Assembly: GCA_001914955.1 (NCBI GenBank) | Contig: MNDM01000047.1 | Coordinates: 1 to 57,326 of the forward strand | Direction of reading: 5' to 3' | DNA from: Nitrospirae bacterium 13_2_20CM_2_62_8 | GTDB lineage: Bacteria; Nitrospirota; Nitrospiria; Nitrospirales; Nitrospiraceae | Length of the DNA: 57,326 bases | Part shown: in pieces, positions 8,324-17,208 of the stretch | How the letters are laid out: every line of letters begins with the position of its first letter | Position numbering within the stretch: position 1 is the first letter of the stretch | Position numbers and translations under genes: made by a program | Notes under the pieces: generated by a model | What the model saw: the letters and a program-made list of their open reading frames with translations, nothing else | What the model was told of the DNA's origin: nothing | The model's database searches: none

Positions 8324-9097
8324 ATGCTGCTTGCGATCGACATCGGCAACACCAACGTGGTCTTCGGGTTGTTCGAGAGCCAGACCTTGAAGGGGCATTG
8401 GCGCCTCACGACTGACGCCTTCAAGACCGCAGACGAGTACGGTGTTCTCTTCCAGAGCCTCCTCCGCGCAGCGGGGATCGGATCGGACCAGGTCACGGCT
8501 CTCATCCTGTCGAGCGTAGTCCCATCCCTGACTCCTACCTTCGAGCACATGGCGGAGACGTACTTTCACCACCGCATGCTCGTGGTCTCCCCGAGCTTGG
8601 ATACCGGGCTCAGGCTGTGTTACACGAACCCGCAGGAGCTTGGAAGTGATCGGTTGGTGAACGCCGCGGCCGCCTATGCGCGCTACAAAACGGCCTTGAT
8701 TATCGTCGATCTTGGGACGGCGACCACGTTCTCTGCGGTCAGCCAATCCGGAGAATACCTGGGTGGGGCCATCGCGCCGGGGCTCGGCATTGCCGCAGAC
8801 GCGCTGTTCTCCCGAACAGCCCAGTTACCCAGAGTGGACCTGATCCCTCCCAAGACCGTCATCGGCAGGGATACCATCAGCAGCATCCAGGCTGGCCTGA
8901 TTATCGGCCACACGGGCCTGGTGGACGAGATTGTCGGTCGCATGCAGGCTGAACTTGGTCAGACTGCGACGGTGATCGCCACCGGAGGCCTGGCCTCACT
9001 GATTGCTCCCCAGTCCCGCACGATCCAGGAAGTGAGACCTTTCCTGACGCTGGAGGGTTTGGAGTTGCTCTACAGGCGGACCCGTGGCGACGACTAA
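8324..9097 (+). CDS. coaX: type III pantothenate kinase
   Basis: CoaX phosphorylates pantothenate in the first step of CoA synthesis. It belongs to the acetate kinase/Hsp70-like fold and needs a monovalent cation. The 257-residue protein begins MLLAIDIGNTNVVFGLF (phosphate-binding loop with the Asp-x-Gly-Asn-Thr signature). It continues with NPQELGSDRLVNAAAAYAR, the conserved IIVDLGTATTFSAVS and the substrate loop GGAIAPGLGIAADALF. A late VIATGGLAS motif closes the nucleotide site. No clear ribosome-binding site is seen before the ATG at 8324. A ketopantoate reductase-like gene lies 7 kb away, but the two are not in one operon. Confidence 0.95.
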   Translation: MLLAIDIGNTNVVFGLFESQTLKGHWRLTTDAFKTADEYGVLFQSLLRAAGIGSDQVTALILSSVVPSLTPTFEHMAETYFHHRMLVVSPSLDTGLRLCYTNPQELGSDRLVNAAAAYARYKTALIIVDLGTATTFSAVSQSGEYLGGAIAPGLGIAADALFSRTAQLPRVDLIPPKTVIGRDTISSIQAGLIIGHTGLVDEIVGRMQAELGQTATVIATGGLASLIAPQSRTIQEVRPFLTLEGLELLYRRTRGDD

Positions 9098-9858
9098 CCC
9101 TTCCCGGCTTCCCCTACTTACAACGGCTCTTCCGGCTTTCGTGTAGGTAGAGATTTCAGGGAAAAGCCGCCTCGGCTGACGAAGGGCAGTGGGGCGGGGC
9201 GGCCAGGCTAATCCCCCGTGCTCGCGCATCGCACACGTGACGAGCGGGGCAGGAGAGCAGGTGGCCTCACGTGCTCGCGCGTCGCGCACACAGGATTGAT
9301 CGTTCCGGGCAAGGGTGGATGGTGTGCTCGCCGGACGCGCGCAGTCTGAGGCCGCCTGCCCTCCTGCCCGCTTCGAGGAGAGCCTGCGGAGCCGCGACAC
9401 CCGTTGTCCTTCAAGTGCAAGGGATGATGACGCGCGCAATAGGGGATCAGCCAGGGACCCCTGTCATGAGTCCCGCGATGGCGACTGCTCTTCACGCCCA
9501 CCCTTCCAGCCTCGACCTCAGCGGGGATACACACACGAGGCCATCAGGGCGAGGATGACGCGACCTTGCGGGGGAGCCCCGCTGGTGTGCGCAGCGGCGG
9601 CCCGAGCGAGGCCCGACCGTCCAGGCCTCGGGTACCCGTTGCTCTTCTAGGTGCAACGGGTGTAACAGGGATGGACGGATCGGAGAACCCCCACCATGTG
9701 GGGGATGGGGGGAGCCGGAGCCGGGCCGCCGCTCGTTACAGCAGCGTGGCGAGCCTGCACGGAGCGGAGTGCCTCGCCCTGACGGCCTGGACATGACCCA
9801 CACGAGAGCCGGAAGAGCCCTTATGGCTATTTCCCTTTGAACAAATGCGAGTTTGTGG
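9098..9858. repeat. repeat-rich intergenic block without genes
   Basis: These 760 bp carry no frame that resembles a protein; the translations are Pro/Arg/Ser-rich and full of rare patterns. The DNA holds several related units. GTGCTCGCGC followed by a near-palindromic CAC-ending partner occurs at 9218-9237 and 9271-9291, and a variant lies near 9324. A second pair of units, starting with ACCCGTTG and ending in a GTGCAA word, lies near 9400 and 9638. This looks like decayed copies of a dispersed GC-rich element. It separates the cofactor genes from the grpE promoter. Confidence 0.55.
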
Positions 9859-9887
9859 TTGACTTTAGAATCTCTGGTGGCTATCTG
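9859..9887 (+). promoter_or_regulatory. candidate promoter of grpE-dnaK-dnaJ
   Basis: TTGACT (9859-9864), a 17-bp spacer and TATCTG (9882-9887) fit a housekeeping-type promoter 22 bp before the grpE ATG. The minus-10 box is only half matched. I looked for a CIRCE element (inverted TTAGCACTC) and for a sigma-32 consensus and saw neither in the 100 bp upstream. Confidence 0.4.
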
Positions 9888-9908
9888 GCGCTAACATTGG
9901 TGTAGGAC

Positions 9909-10535
9909 ATGGACCAGAAAGAGGAACATACGAATACATTCAACAAGTTAGAGGCGGCTTCCGAAGACCGTCTGACCGACGACCAGGGAAAAGCAGGGTC
10001 TGACGAGGAGTTGAAACAGGCACTGGCCGCCAGGATTGAGGAGGCGAAGGCGCTTCAAGATAAGTACCTCCGCTTGGCCGCCGAGTTCGAGAATTTCAAG
10101 CGCCTGACCCAACGGGACCAGCGCGAGTACTATCGGTTCGCCAACGAGAGCCTCCTGAAGGAGCTGCTTCCCATTGTCGATAACCTGGAACGCGCGATCA
10201 AATCTTCAAAAGAAAGAATGGGGAGCGGCGGACTGATTCAAGGTGTGGAACTCGTCCTGAAGCAGTTTCTGGAAACGCTGGCGAAATTCGGGGTACGCCC
10301 ATTGAAGAGTGTGGGAGAGACGTTCGATCCGTCCCGTCACCAGGCCGTTGCCCACGTGGAATCGCAAGATGCCTCAGGAAAGATCGTGGTGGAGGAATAC
10401 GAGAAAGGGTACCTCTTACATGACCGGATCTTGCGCCCCGCGATGGTTACTGTCGCCGATGTGCCGAGACGTGCCGGCCGAGAGGGCGGCAAGACCTCTC
10501 CCTCGACTGATGAGAGTCCGGTTGACACTGAGTAA
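9909..10535 (+). CDS. grpE: nucleotide exchange factor GrpE
   Basis: GrpE releases ADP from DnaK and so resets the chaperone cycle. The 208-residue protein has an acidic N-terminal region, a long coiled coil (about residues 33-90, containing KYLRLAAEFENFKRLTQRD) and the C-terminal beta domain with GVRPLKSVGETFDPSRHQAV and GYLLHDRILRPAMVTV, the family signature. Only a weak ribosome-binding site precedes the ATG. dnaK follows after 29 bp. Confidence 0.96.
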   Translation: MDQKEEHTNTFNKLEAASEDRLTDDQGKAGSDEELKQALAARIEEAKALQDKYLRLAAEFENFKRLTQRDQREYYRFANESLLKELLPIVDNLERAIKSSKERMGSGGLIQGVELVLKQFLETLAKFGVRPLKSVGETFDPSRHQAVAHVESQDASGKIVVEEYEKGYLLHDRILRPAMVTVADVPRRAGREGGKTSPSTDESPVDTE

Positions 10536-10564
10536 TCATGTTCATCATGGGAAGGAGATAACAC

Positions 10565-12499
10565 ATGGGTAAGGTCATAGGCATCGATTTGGGCACGACG
10601 AACTCGTGTGTGGCGATCATGAGCGGGGGGGATCCCGTGGTCATCGCCAACGCCGAAGGGAGCCGGACCACTCCCTCGGTTGTCGCGATCACGGACAAGG
10701 GCGAGCGGCTTGTCGGTCAAATCGCGAAGCGCCAAGCAATCACGAACCCCGAGAACACCATCTATTCGATCAAACGGCTCATGGGCCGGAAATACAACAG
10801 CCGGCAGGTTCAGGACGCCATCAAGCGCCTGCCGTACAAGATCATCGAGGCGAGCAACGGCGACGCCCACGTCGAGATCCGTGGCAAGCGGTACAGTCCA
10901 GCCGAAGTCTCCGCGATGATCCTGCAGAAGATGAAGCAGACGGCGGAGGACTACCTGGGCGAAAAGGTCACTGAAGCGGTCGTGACCGTGCCGGCCTATT
11001 TCGATGACAGCCAACGGCAAGCCACCAAGGATGCCGGCCAGATCGCCGGCCTCAACGTGCTCCGGATCATCAACGAGCCGACCGCCGCCTCGCTCGCCTA
11101 CGGGCTCGACAAGAAGAAAGACGAACGCATTGCCGTCTATGACCTGGGCGGAGGCACGTTCGATGTGTCCATCCTGGAAATTGGTGAGGGTGTCTTCGAG
11201 GTGAAGTCCACCAACGGCGACACCTACCTGGGTGGGGACGATTTTGACCTTCGCGTCATGGACTGGCTCGTGGAGGAATTTAAGCGGGATCAAGGCATCG
11301 ACCTGCGCAGGGATCGCATGGCCTTGCAGCGTCTCAAAGAAGCGGCCGAACGGGCGAAGATCGAGTTGTCATCCTCGCAGGAGAGCGAGATCAACCTCCC
11401 GTTTATCACCGCGGACGCCAATGGACCCAAACACCTGGTGATGAAACTCACCCGGGCGAAGCTCGAACAACTCGTCGATGATCTGATTCAGCGCACGGTT
11501 GAGCCGTGCAAGAAGGCTCTGGCCGACGCCGGCGTGACCGCGCGTGACATCAACGAGGTGGTTTTGGTCGGCGGCATGACCCGGATGCCCAAAGTGATTC
11601 AGGTCGTGCGGGAATTTTTCGGTAAAGAGCCGCATAAAGGCGTCAACCCCGACGAGGTCGTGGCGGTCGGCGCCGGGATTCAGGGTGGCGTGCTGAAAGG
11701 TGACGTGAAGGATGTGCTGCTCCTGGACGTCACGCCGCTCACGCTCGGCATCGAAACCCTGGGCGGGATCTACACGCACCTCATCGAGCGCAATACGACC
11801 ATCCCGACGAAGAAGAGCCAGATCTTCTCCACCGCAGCGGACAATCAGACGGCGGTGACGATCCGGGTCTTCCAGGGTGAGCGTGAGATGGCCAACGACA
11901 ACAAACTGCTCGGTCAATTTGACCTGGTCGGCATACCGCCCGCCCCGCGCGGCATGCCTCAGGTCGAGGTCACGTTCGATATCGACGCCAACGGGATCGT
12001 GCACGTCTCCGCCAAAGACCTTGGGACCCAGAAGGAACAGTCGATCAAGATCACCGCCTCCAGCGGACTGACCAAGGAAGAAATTGATCGACTCGTCAAG
12101 GACGCTCAGGCCCATACGGAAGGAGACAAGCAGCGGAGGAGGCTGGCCGAAGCCAGGAACCAGGCCGACAGCTTGATCTATAACACCGAAAAGAACTTGA
12201 CTGAGCATGGGGATAAACTCGGCGAGGCTGACAAGAACAACATCAAAGACGCCATCGCGGCGGTCCGCAAGGCGATGGAAGGCAACGATCCGGCGGCGAT
12301 CGAGTCGGCGGTGCACACGTTGACGACCGCCTCGCACAAGCTGGCCGAGGAGATGTACAAGAGAGCCTCGGCGGCAGGTGACCAGGGCGCGGCAGGAGCC
12401 GATGCGAGTCCTGGCGGCCACGGGGATGGCGGCAGTTCCGGAAAGGACGACAAAGTCGTGGACGCAGAGTTTGAAGAAGTGGACAAAGATAAAAAGTAG
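10565..12499 (+). CDS. dnaK: chaperone DnaK (Hsp70)
   Basis: DnaK is the ATP-dependent Hsp70 that binds exposed hydrophobic segments of client proteins together with DnaJ and GrpE. The 644 residues show all the signatures: [18 protein letters not shown] at the N terminus, [17 protein letters not shown] near residue 190, [16 protein letters not shown] near 340, the linker with [18 protein letters not shown], and an acidic Gly-rich tail ending [16 protein letters not shown] precedes the ATG at normal spacing. It is cotranscribed with grpE. Confidence 0.98.
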   Translation: MGKVIGIDLGTTNSCVAIMSGGDPVVIANAEGSRTTPSVVAITDKGERLVGQIAKRQAITNPENTIYSIKRLMGRKYNSRQVQDAIKRLPYKIIEASNGDAHVEIRGKRYSPAEVSAMILQKMKQTAEDYLGEKVTEAVVTVPAYFDDSQRQATKDAGQIAGLNVLRIINEPTAASLAYGLDKKKDERIAVYDLGGGTFDVSILEIGEGVFEVKSTNGDTYLGGDDFDLRVMDWLVEEFKRDQGIDLRRDRMALQRLKEAAERAKIELSSSQESEINLPFITADANGPKHLVMKLTRAKLEQLVDDLIQRTVEPCKKALADAGVTARDINEVVLVGGMTRMPKVIQVVREFFGKEPHKGVNPDEVVAVGAGIQGGVLKGDVKDVLLLDVTPLTLGIETLGGIYTHLIERNTTIPTKKSQIFSTAADNQTAVTIRVFQGEREMANDNKLLGQFDLVGIPPAPRGMPQVEVTFDIDANGIVHVSAKDLGTQKEQSIKITASSGLTKEEIDRLVKDAQAHTEGDKQRRRLAEARNQADSLIYNTEKNLTEHGDKLGEADKNNIKDAIAAVRKAMEGNDPAAIESAVHTLTTASHKLAEEMYKRASAAGDQGAAGADASPGGHGDGGSSGKDDKVVDAEFEEVDKDKK

Positions 12500-12518
12500 G
12501 TTACAATACGATCTCGAC

Positions 12519-12555
12519 ACACTGGATCAGGCTCGCGCCTGATCCAGTGTTGTTT
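12519..12555 (+). terminator. perfect 13-bp hairpin between dnaK and dnaJ
   Basis: The arms 12519-12531 and 12538-12550 are exact reverse complements around a 6-base loop and are followed by TGTTT. It lies in the 70-bp gap between dnaK and dnaJ. It could be a partial terminator or an mRNA-stabilising hairpin that sets a lower level of dnaJ than dnaK; the T-run is short. Confidence 0.7.
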
Positions 12556-12569
12556 CAACCCACTCCTGT

Positions 12570-13679
12570 ATGGCAAACGTGGCCAAACGCGACTATTACG
12601 AGACGCTCGGAGTCGAACGCAACGCGTCCGACGAGGACATTAAGAAAGCGTATCGCAAGCTTGCCCGCCAGTACCATCCGGATCTCCAAACCGGAGACCA
12701 ACGGAAAAAAGCCGCGGAAGAACAATTCAAGGAGATCAACGAAGCCTACGAAGTGATCAGCGACCAGGATAAGCGTAAGCAGTACGATATGTTCGGACAC
12801 GTCGGCGGGCCGCAGGGGTTTGGCGGCGGGTTTGAGGGATTTGATGTCGGACGCGGCGGGTTTGGCGATGTGTTCAACGACATCTTTGAGGATTTTTTTG
12901 GAGGAGCCGGCCGCGGGAGACACCGAGGCGAGCGCGGATCGGACCTGCAGTATAATCTGGACCTGACCTTCGAGGAAGCGGTCTATGGCAAAGAGGCCAA
13001 GCTCAAGATTCCACGGTGGGAAAGCTGTCAAGACTGTGGGGGAACAGGGGCACGTTCCGCCGCCGCGCTGAAGGTCTGCCCGAGTTGCAAGGGAGCGGGC
13101 CAGCTCCGATTCCAGCAGGGGTTCTTCAGCGTGAGTCGACCCTGCAACCACTGCGAGGGAACCGGCCAGATCATCTCCGACCCCTGCGGAACCTGCCGGG
13201 GCCGCAAGCGTGTGTACCGTGAACGGACGCTGGCTGTGAACATTCCGGCTGGCATTGAATCCGGCATGAGACTGCGTCTCGCTCATGAAGGCGAACATGG
13301 AACCAATGGGGGTCCGCCGGGCGACCTGTACGTCGCCGTCAACGTCAAGCCTCATCCAGTCTTCATGCGCAAGGGCACTGATATCCTGTGCGAAGTCTCA
13401 ATCAGTTTCGTGACGGTGGCGCTCGGGGGCAAGGTGGAGGTCCCGACCCTCAAAGGCACGACAGTCATCAAGGTTCCTGCCGGGTCTCCGCATGACAAAG
13501 CCTTCCGCTTACGCGGACTCGGCGTGCCGAGCCTGAAGGGGCAGCACCCGGGCGATCAGATCGTCAAGATCAAAGTGGAAATTCCTGCCAAGCTGACTCC
13601 CAAGCAGAAGGAGCTGCTGACGGAGTACGCCAAAGAGAGCGGAATTCCCGTGGATAGGGATGGAGACGGGCTCTCCTAA
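12570..13679 (+). CDS. dnaJ: chaperone DnaJ (Hsp40)
   Basis: DnaJ delivers clients to DnaK and stimulates its ATPase. In order the protein shows a J domain ([20 protein letters not shown] then KLARQYHPD with the HPD triad), a Gly/Phe-rich stretch, and four zinc-binding CxxCxGxG repeats, of which the first is CQDCGGTG and the last CGTCRGRK (final Gly replaced). The C-terminal substrate domain follows. Length is 369. No ribosome-binding site is clear; GTG 12579 would give the classic N terminus [11 protein letters not shown] and may be the true start. The stop is 11 bp before rsmE. Confidence 0.96.
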   Translation: MANVAKRDYYETLGVERNASDEDIKKAYRKLARQYHPDLQTGDQRKKAAEEQFKEINEAYEVISDQDKRKQYDMFGHVGGPQGFGGGFEGFDVGRGGFGDVFNDIFEDFFGGAGRGRHRGERGSDLQYNLDLTFEEAVYGKEAKLKIPRWESCQDCGGTGARSAAALKVCPSCKGAGQLRFQQGFFSVSRPCNHCEGTGQIISDPCGTCRGRKRVYRERTLAVNIPAGIESGMRLRLAHEGEHGTNGGPPGDLYVAVNVKPHPVFMRKGTDILCEVSISFVTVALGGKVEVPTLKGTTVIKVPAGSPHDKAFRLRGLGVPSLKGQHPGDQIVKIKVEIPAKLTPKQKELLTEYAKESGIPVDRDGDGLS

Positions 13680-13690
13680 CCTCCCTGCAC

Positions 13691-14431
13691 ATGCCGGTCT
13701 TCTTCATCACCGCGGACCACGTCCAAGACGACACTGTGAGGATCGAGGGTCCTCTACTCCATCATCTGCGGAGCAGTCTCCGTTGTCAGGTTGGGGAAGA
13801 GGTGTGGCTCGGGGACGAGGCGAAGCAGCGGTACCGCGTCCAGATCGTCGACATCAACCGTCGGGTGCTGAGCGGCCGAATCCTGCAACGGCAACGCATG
13901 CCCTCTCCCACCAGTCCGACTCTCACCATCGGACAGGCCTTGCTGAAGGGAGAACGCATGGATTGGGTCATACAGAAAGCGTCCGAGCTGGGCGCTGCGT
14001 CACTCATTCCGCTTGTTTCACGCCAGGTCATCGCGAGGCCCCCGGCGGATCGTCTCGTGCCCCAGCAGCAACGCTGGCAGCGCATCGCGCTCGAGGCGGC
14101 ACAGCAGGCCGAACGATGGGAGGTGCCGGTGGTGCACACGACGTGCGAAGCCACCGAGTTCTTTGCCGGGCAGCCCGTCCACACGGTCAGCTTGATCCTG
14201 ACTGAGCGTGGCGACGGGCGCAGCCTGGCCTCGGTCGCATTGCCGTCCGGCCCCGAGGGTCGTGTGGCGATCGCGGTGGGACCGGAGGGAGGCTGGACGA
14301 AGGAGGAACGAGGGAACGCCCTGCACTGCGGTTTTACGCCGGTCACGCTGGGGACGCGCATCCTGCGGGCCGAGACTGCGACAGTGGTGGCCCTGGCGAT
14401 CCTGCAGAGCCGGCTCGGGGAACTGGGCTAG
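13691..14431 (+). CDS. rsmE: 16S rRNA (uracil-1498-N3)-methyltransferase RsmE
   Basis: RsmE methylates U1498 of 16S rRNA in the assembled 30S subunit, using S-adenosylmethionine. It is a SPOUT-class enzyme with a C-terminal trefoil knot. The knot motifs are visible: AIAVGPEGGWTKEER and VTLGTRILRAETATVVALAI. The middle part has GERMDWVIQKASELGAASLI. The N-terminal PUA-like part has LLHHLRSSLRCQVGEEV. The length of 246 is normal. The link dnaJ-rsmE is common in bacteria and fits one operon here. Confidence 0.95.
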   Translation: MPVFFITADHVQDDTVRIEGPLLHHLRSSLRCQVGEEVWLGDEAKQRYRVQIVDINRRVLSGRILQRQRMPSPTSPTLTIGQALLKGERMDWVIQKASELGAASLIPLVSRQVIARPPADRLVPQQQRWQRIALEAAQQAERWEVPVVHTTCEATEFFAGQPVHTVSLILTERGDGRSLASVALPSGPEGRVAIAVGPEGGWTKEERGNALHCGFTPVTLGTRILRAETATVVALAILQSRLGELG

Positions 14432-14452
14432 GGTTAGCGGGGTAATGAGGGA

Positions 14453-14492
14453 TAACGGGGTACAGGGATCACGCTGCTACTCTACCCCGTTA
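14453..14492. terminator. bidirectional hairpin between converging genes
   Basis: TAACGGGGTA (14453-14462) pairs exactly with TACCCCGTTA (14483-14492). It lies between the ends of rsmE and the minus-strand propeller gene. The loop is 20 bases and there is no strong T-run, so it may end both operons only partly. The surrounding GGGGTAA/TTACCCC words extend the pairing. Confidence 0.55.
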
Positions 14493-14510
14493 CCCCTTTA
14501 CCCCAGGTTT

Positions 14511-15488
14511 TCACTTCGCTGTGATCCGCAGGATCACGCCACGTTCCCCGCTGGCCCATCCACGGGTCGGATCGGGAAATGTCAGGCCGAAGAGAGAGGC
14601 CTTCGTTCCATTTGGCTGCTCGACCCAGCTAAATCCAGCGTCGGTGGTACGAAAGATCGCGCCGCGCTCCCCGACGATCCAGCCTGATTTCGAGTCAGTA
14701 AAACGGACCTTGATGAGGTCGGTTGGCCGGGAACACGTCCGGGTACAGGCCAGCGTCCGATCGATCCAACGCGTCCCGCCATCCATCGTCTGAAACAGGG
14801 CGCCGGCATTTCCAACCACCCATCCGTTGAGCGGATCGGTAAAGGACACGTCGAAAAAGGTGGCGGCACTCTGCGTGTCCTGAGCGATCCACGTGAGTCC
14901 TCCGTCTTCAGTCGCAAGGATCGTCCCCAACGCCCCAACGGCCCGTCCGTGCGTCTGATCCACGAAATGGATGGCGTACAGGGCGGCGTTGGTGCCGCTG
15001 ATCTGGTCCGTCCAATGAAGTCCTCCGTCCTTCGTGTGCAAGATATTCCCTCCCGCGCCGACCGCCCACCCCAGCGAGGGAGTCAAGAAGGAGAGGCCAT
15101 ACAGCGCCGATTGCGTCCCGCTCGACTGCGCCACCCATTTCTCGCCGCCATCTGTGGAGTGCAGAATGGTGCCGTCTGCTCCGACCACCCAGCCATGCGA
15201 TGCGTCGGCAAACGACACATTGGTCAGCAGGACGGTGGTCCCGCTCGACACCGGCCGCCACCGCTTGCCGCCATCGGAGGTTCTCAGGATCGCGCCGCCG
15301 GCCCCGACGGCCCAGCCAACGCCGACGTTTTGGAAATAGACACTGAGGAGGGTCACCTCTGTCCCGCTTTTTTGCAGGGCCGCGATGGAGCGGAACTCCG
15401 CCGCGCTGAGCGACTGTTCAGAGACGAGGGCGAGCAGGGTCCACGTCGCCATCCAGATTGCCCCTCGCGTCAAAGACCGGGACCGCAT
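14511..15488 (-). CDS. exported YCF48/BNR-repeat beta-propeller protein
   Basis: After a signal peptide (MRSRSLTRGAIWMATW...) the protein consists of about six repeats of 42 residues with the pattern GWxVGxxGxILxTxDGGxxW, for example GWAVGAGGAILRTSDGGKRW. This is the YCF48/HCF136-like or BNR propeller, a structural scaffold in photosystem assembly factors and many secreted proteins. The start at 15488 (325 residues) is supported by GAGGAGGGG just upstream; longer in-frame starts would run into the neighbouring gene. It is the last gene of the minus-strand run. Its role is unknown; a binding or assembly function outside the cytoplasm is inference. Confidence 0.8.
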   Translation of the reverse strand: MRSRSLTRGAIWMATWTLLALVSEQSLSAAEFRSIAALQKSGTEVTLLSVYFQNVGVGWAVGAGGAILRTSDGGKRWRPVSSGTTVLLTNVSFADASHGWVVGADGTILHSTDGGEKWVAQSSGTQSALYGLSFLTPSLGWAVGAGGNILHTKDGGLHWTDQISGTNAALYAIHFVDQTHGRAVGALGTILATEDGGLTWIAQDTQSAATFFDVSFTDPLNGWVVGNAGALFQTMDGGTRWIDRTLACTRTCSRPTDLIKVRFTDSKSGWIVGERGAIFRTTDAGFSWVEQPNGTKASLFGLTFPDPTRGWASGERGVILRITAK

Positions 15489-15501
15489 GGACAGCCCCTC
15501 C

Positions 15502-17157
15502 TCAGTCCCGACCCGGTCCCGGATCGTTGTAATACCCCTGATCAGGGAGCCCTTTGGGTTGGATGGTGAACTCTCCGGCCACCACACTGACCCATCGTTT
15601 GGGTGTGCAACAACTGCCGTCCGGCAGCAGATCCCATGATCCCCGACGCACGACGAGAGGTCCCTTGCTCAGATCAGGGAAAAATTGTTCATGGATGCCC
15701 GTTCCAAATAAGGCTCGTCGCGGCACACGCACCTTGATCTCCGTGTCGTTCCAGGACACCACCATACCGGCTACGCCGTTGAAGAGGACTTCGCTGCGGG
15801 CGATATCTTCACCGAGTTTAGTCGGGAGGAAGTCGTGTCCTGCCTCGTTCAGACCGGATTGCGTCGCTTCCGCGGTCTTGAGAAAGTCGCCGAAATGAGC
15901 GCCTGTGATCGTCACGATCTCATCGAGCCCCGCGGCAGTCGGCGAATAGGACTCGACCGTCGGTGTGGTGATCTCGAACGTACCAGCCACCACAGACACG
16001 ACCCCGCGTTCGGCACAACACGAGCCGTCCGGTTTTGGTTTGGTGCCCCCTCGCCGGATCACGACCTGCCCATTCTTGACGCTAAACGGCACCCAGACAT
16101 CGATCTTGTCGTCATGCCAGCGGTAGACAATGGCCGGCACGCCCCCGATAGTGACTCCGTTATCACCCTTGTTAAAGTCGATGAATGAGAACGGGGTTGA
16201 GCCGCTTTCCGAATAGAAGCCAAAGTTCTCCCCCGTGATCCGCACCAGCGTCCCAATTGGCGCCCGCGTCGGCGAGAGGCCGGTTGCTACCGGAGCGACC
16301 ACCGTAAAGGTCCCCAGGGAGCGCTCCGTCTCTCCACGCTTGAGCACGAGCGGGCCGCTGCTCGCGTCCAACGGCACATGCACGACGACCTCCTTATCGG
16401 TCCACTGGGCGACCGTGGCCGGTTGCCCGTGAAACAGAACGGCATCCCCGGGCGCCTTGCCCGGGCCGAAGCCGTTCCCGAACAACACCACCTTCGTTCC
16501 AACCGGCCCTCGCGCCGGATCAACACGGATGGAAGGCAACAGCTTGAGCGGTACGGCATTGCTGACGCTGTATTCAACCGGTCTGCAGCAGGACCCGTCG
16601 GGCAACGGGTCCGAGGACGCCAGCCGAACGATGACGTCGCCTGATGCCGCGTTGCCCGGGATCTCCACTTCGATCTTGTCGTCGCGCCAGCGCCGAATTC
16701 GAGCCGGCACGCCGCTGATCAGGACGTCATTGACTCCGAACATGGTGTTCGGATCCTTGGAGCCGGCTGTATTCCCGAAATGCGCGCCCGTGATCTGGAG
16801 CAACGCTCCGTGTTCCGCTTCTGCCGGCGCGACCGCCTGGATCGTCGGTCGCTGCACCGAAAAGCTTCCGACCGCGATCCTCTTCTTGCCCCTGATGACC
16901 TCGACCGGGCCGCTGGTAGCCCGGAGCGGGACTTTGACCTCGAGGAGGTCGGGTTCCCATCGCTGGATCAGGGCCGGTGAGCCGTTAAACAGAACGCGGT
17001 TGTCCTGGGTGGTCTTAAACTGCCCGAATCCCTTTCCCGAAATCGTCACGGTCGCTCCGGGGGGAGCGGCCTCAGGAAACACGCCGGGATCGGCCCAGAC
17101 AGGTGAGAACCAACCGGCTGCCGGAAACCCGAGGCAAACGAGGATGGCCCACCACAT
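15502..17157 (-). CDS. exported protein of five IPT/TIG domains
   Basis: A signal peptide (MWWAILVCLGFPAAGWFS...) is followed by five IPT/TIG immunoglobulin-like domains of 80-130 residues. Each has a strand pattern such as GATVTISGKGFG, then VLFNG, then an SGPVEVIRG-like end. The motif PDGSCC appears three times, at the ends of domains 2, 4 and 5, always before a short hydrophobic strand; paired cysteines in an exported protein suggest disulfides or metal binding. The 17157 start has CAGGAG eight bases upstream. A longer frame to ATG 17208 directly abuts the stop of the HEAT gene but has no better site. The function is not known; the genes on both sides are also exported repeat proteins. Confidence 0.75.
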   Translation of the reverse strand: MWWAILVCLGFPAAGWFSPVWADPGVFPEAAPPGATVTISGKGFGQFKTTQDNRVLFNGSPALIQRWEPDLLEVKVPLRATSGPVEVIRGKKRIAVGSFSVQRPTIQAVAPAEAEHGALLQITGAHFGNTAGSKDPNTMFGVNDVLISGVPARIRRWRDDKIEVEIPGNAASGDVIVRLASSDPLPDGSCCRPVEYSVSNAVPLKLLPSIRVDPARGPVGTKVVLFGNGFGPGKAPGDAVLFHGQPATVAQWTDKEVVVHVPLDASSGPLVLKRGETERSLGTFTVVAPVATGLSPTRAPIGTLVRITGENFGFYSESGSTPFSFIDFNKGDNGVTIGGVPAIVYRWHDDKIDVWVPFSVKNGQVVIRRGGTKPKPDGSCCAERGVVSVVAGTFEITTPTVESYSPTAAGLDEIVTITGAHFGDFLKTAEATQSGLNEAGHDFLPTKLGEDIARSEVLFNGVAGMVVSWNDTEIKVRVPRRALFGTGIHEQFFPDLSKGPLVVRRGSWDLLPDGSCCTPKRWVSVVAGEFTIQPKGLPDQGYYNDPGPGRD

Positions 17158-17208
17158 CGTTGAATCTCCTGAGTGCTTGACCATGGGATCGCGCCCTGGG
17201 CGTCGCAT

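Noticed and set aside
9218-9340. CRISPR-like array in the repeat block
   Set aside because: The units are unevenly spaced, diverged and near-palindromic, with no constant repeat/spacer pattern and no cas gene in the window.
9098-9858. Several frames of 60-110 codons on both strands
   Set aside because: All are Pro/Arg/Ser-rich, overlap each other, lack ribosome-binding sites and follow the DNA repeats.
9780-9908. CIRCE or sigma-32 control of the dnaK operon
   Set aside because: Neither the inverted TTAGCACTC repeat nor a good CTTGAA/CCCCAT pair is present. Only a modest sigma-70-type promoter can be argued.
10337-11293. 318-codon minus-strand frame, and a 383-codon one at 11369-12520
   Set aside because: Both are antisense to grpE/dnaK, which are unmistakable. 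Such antisense frames of dnaK are a known artefact.
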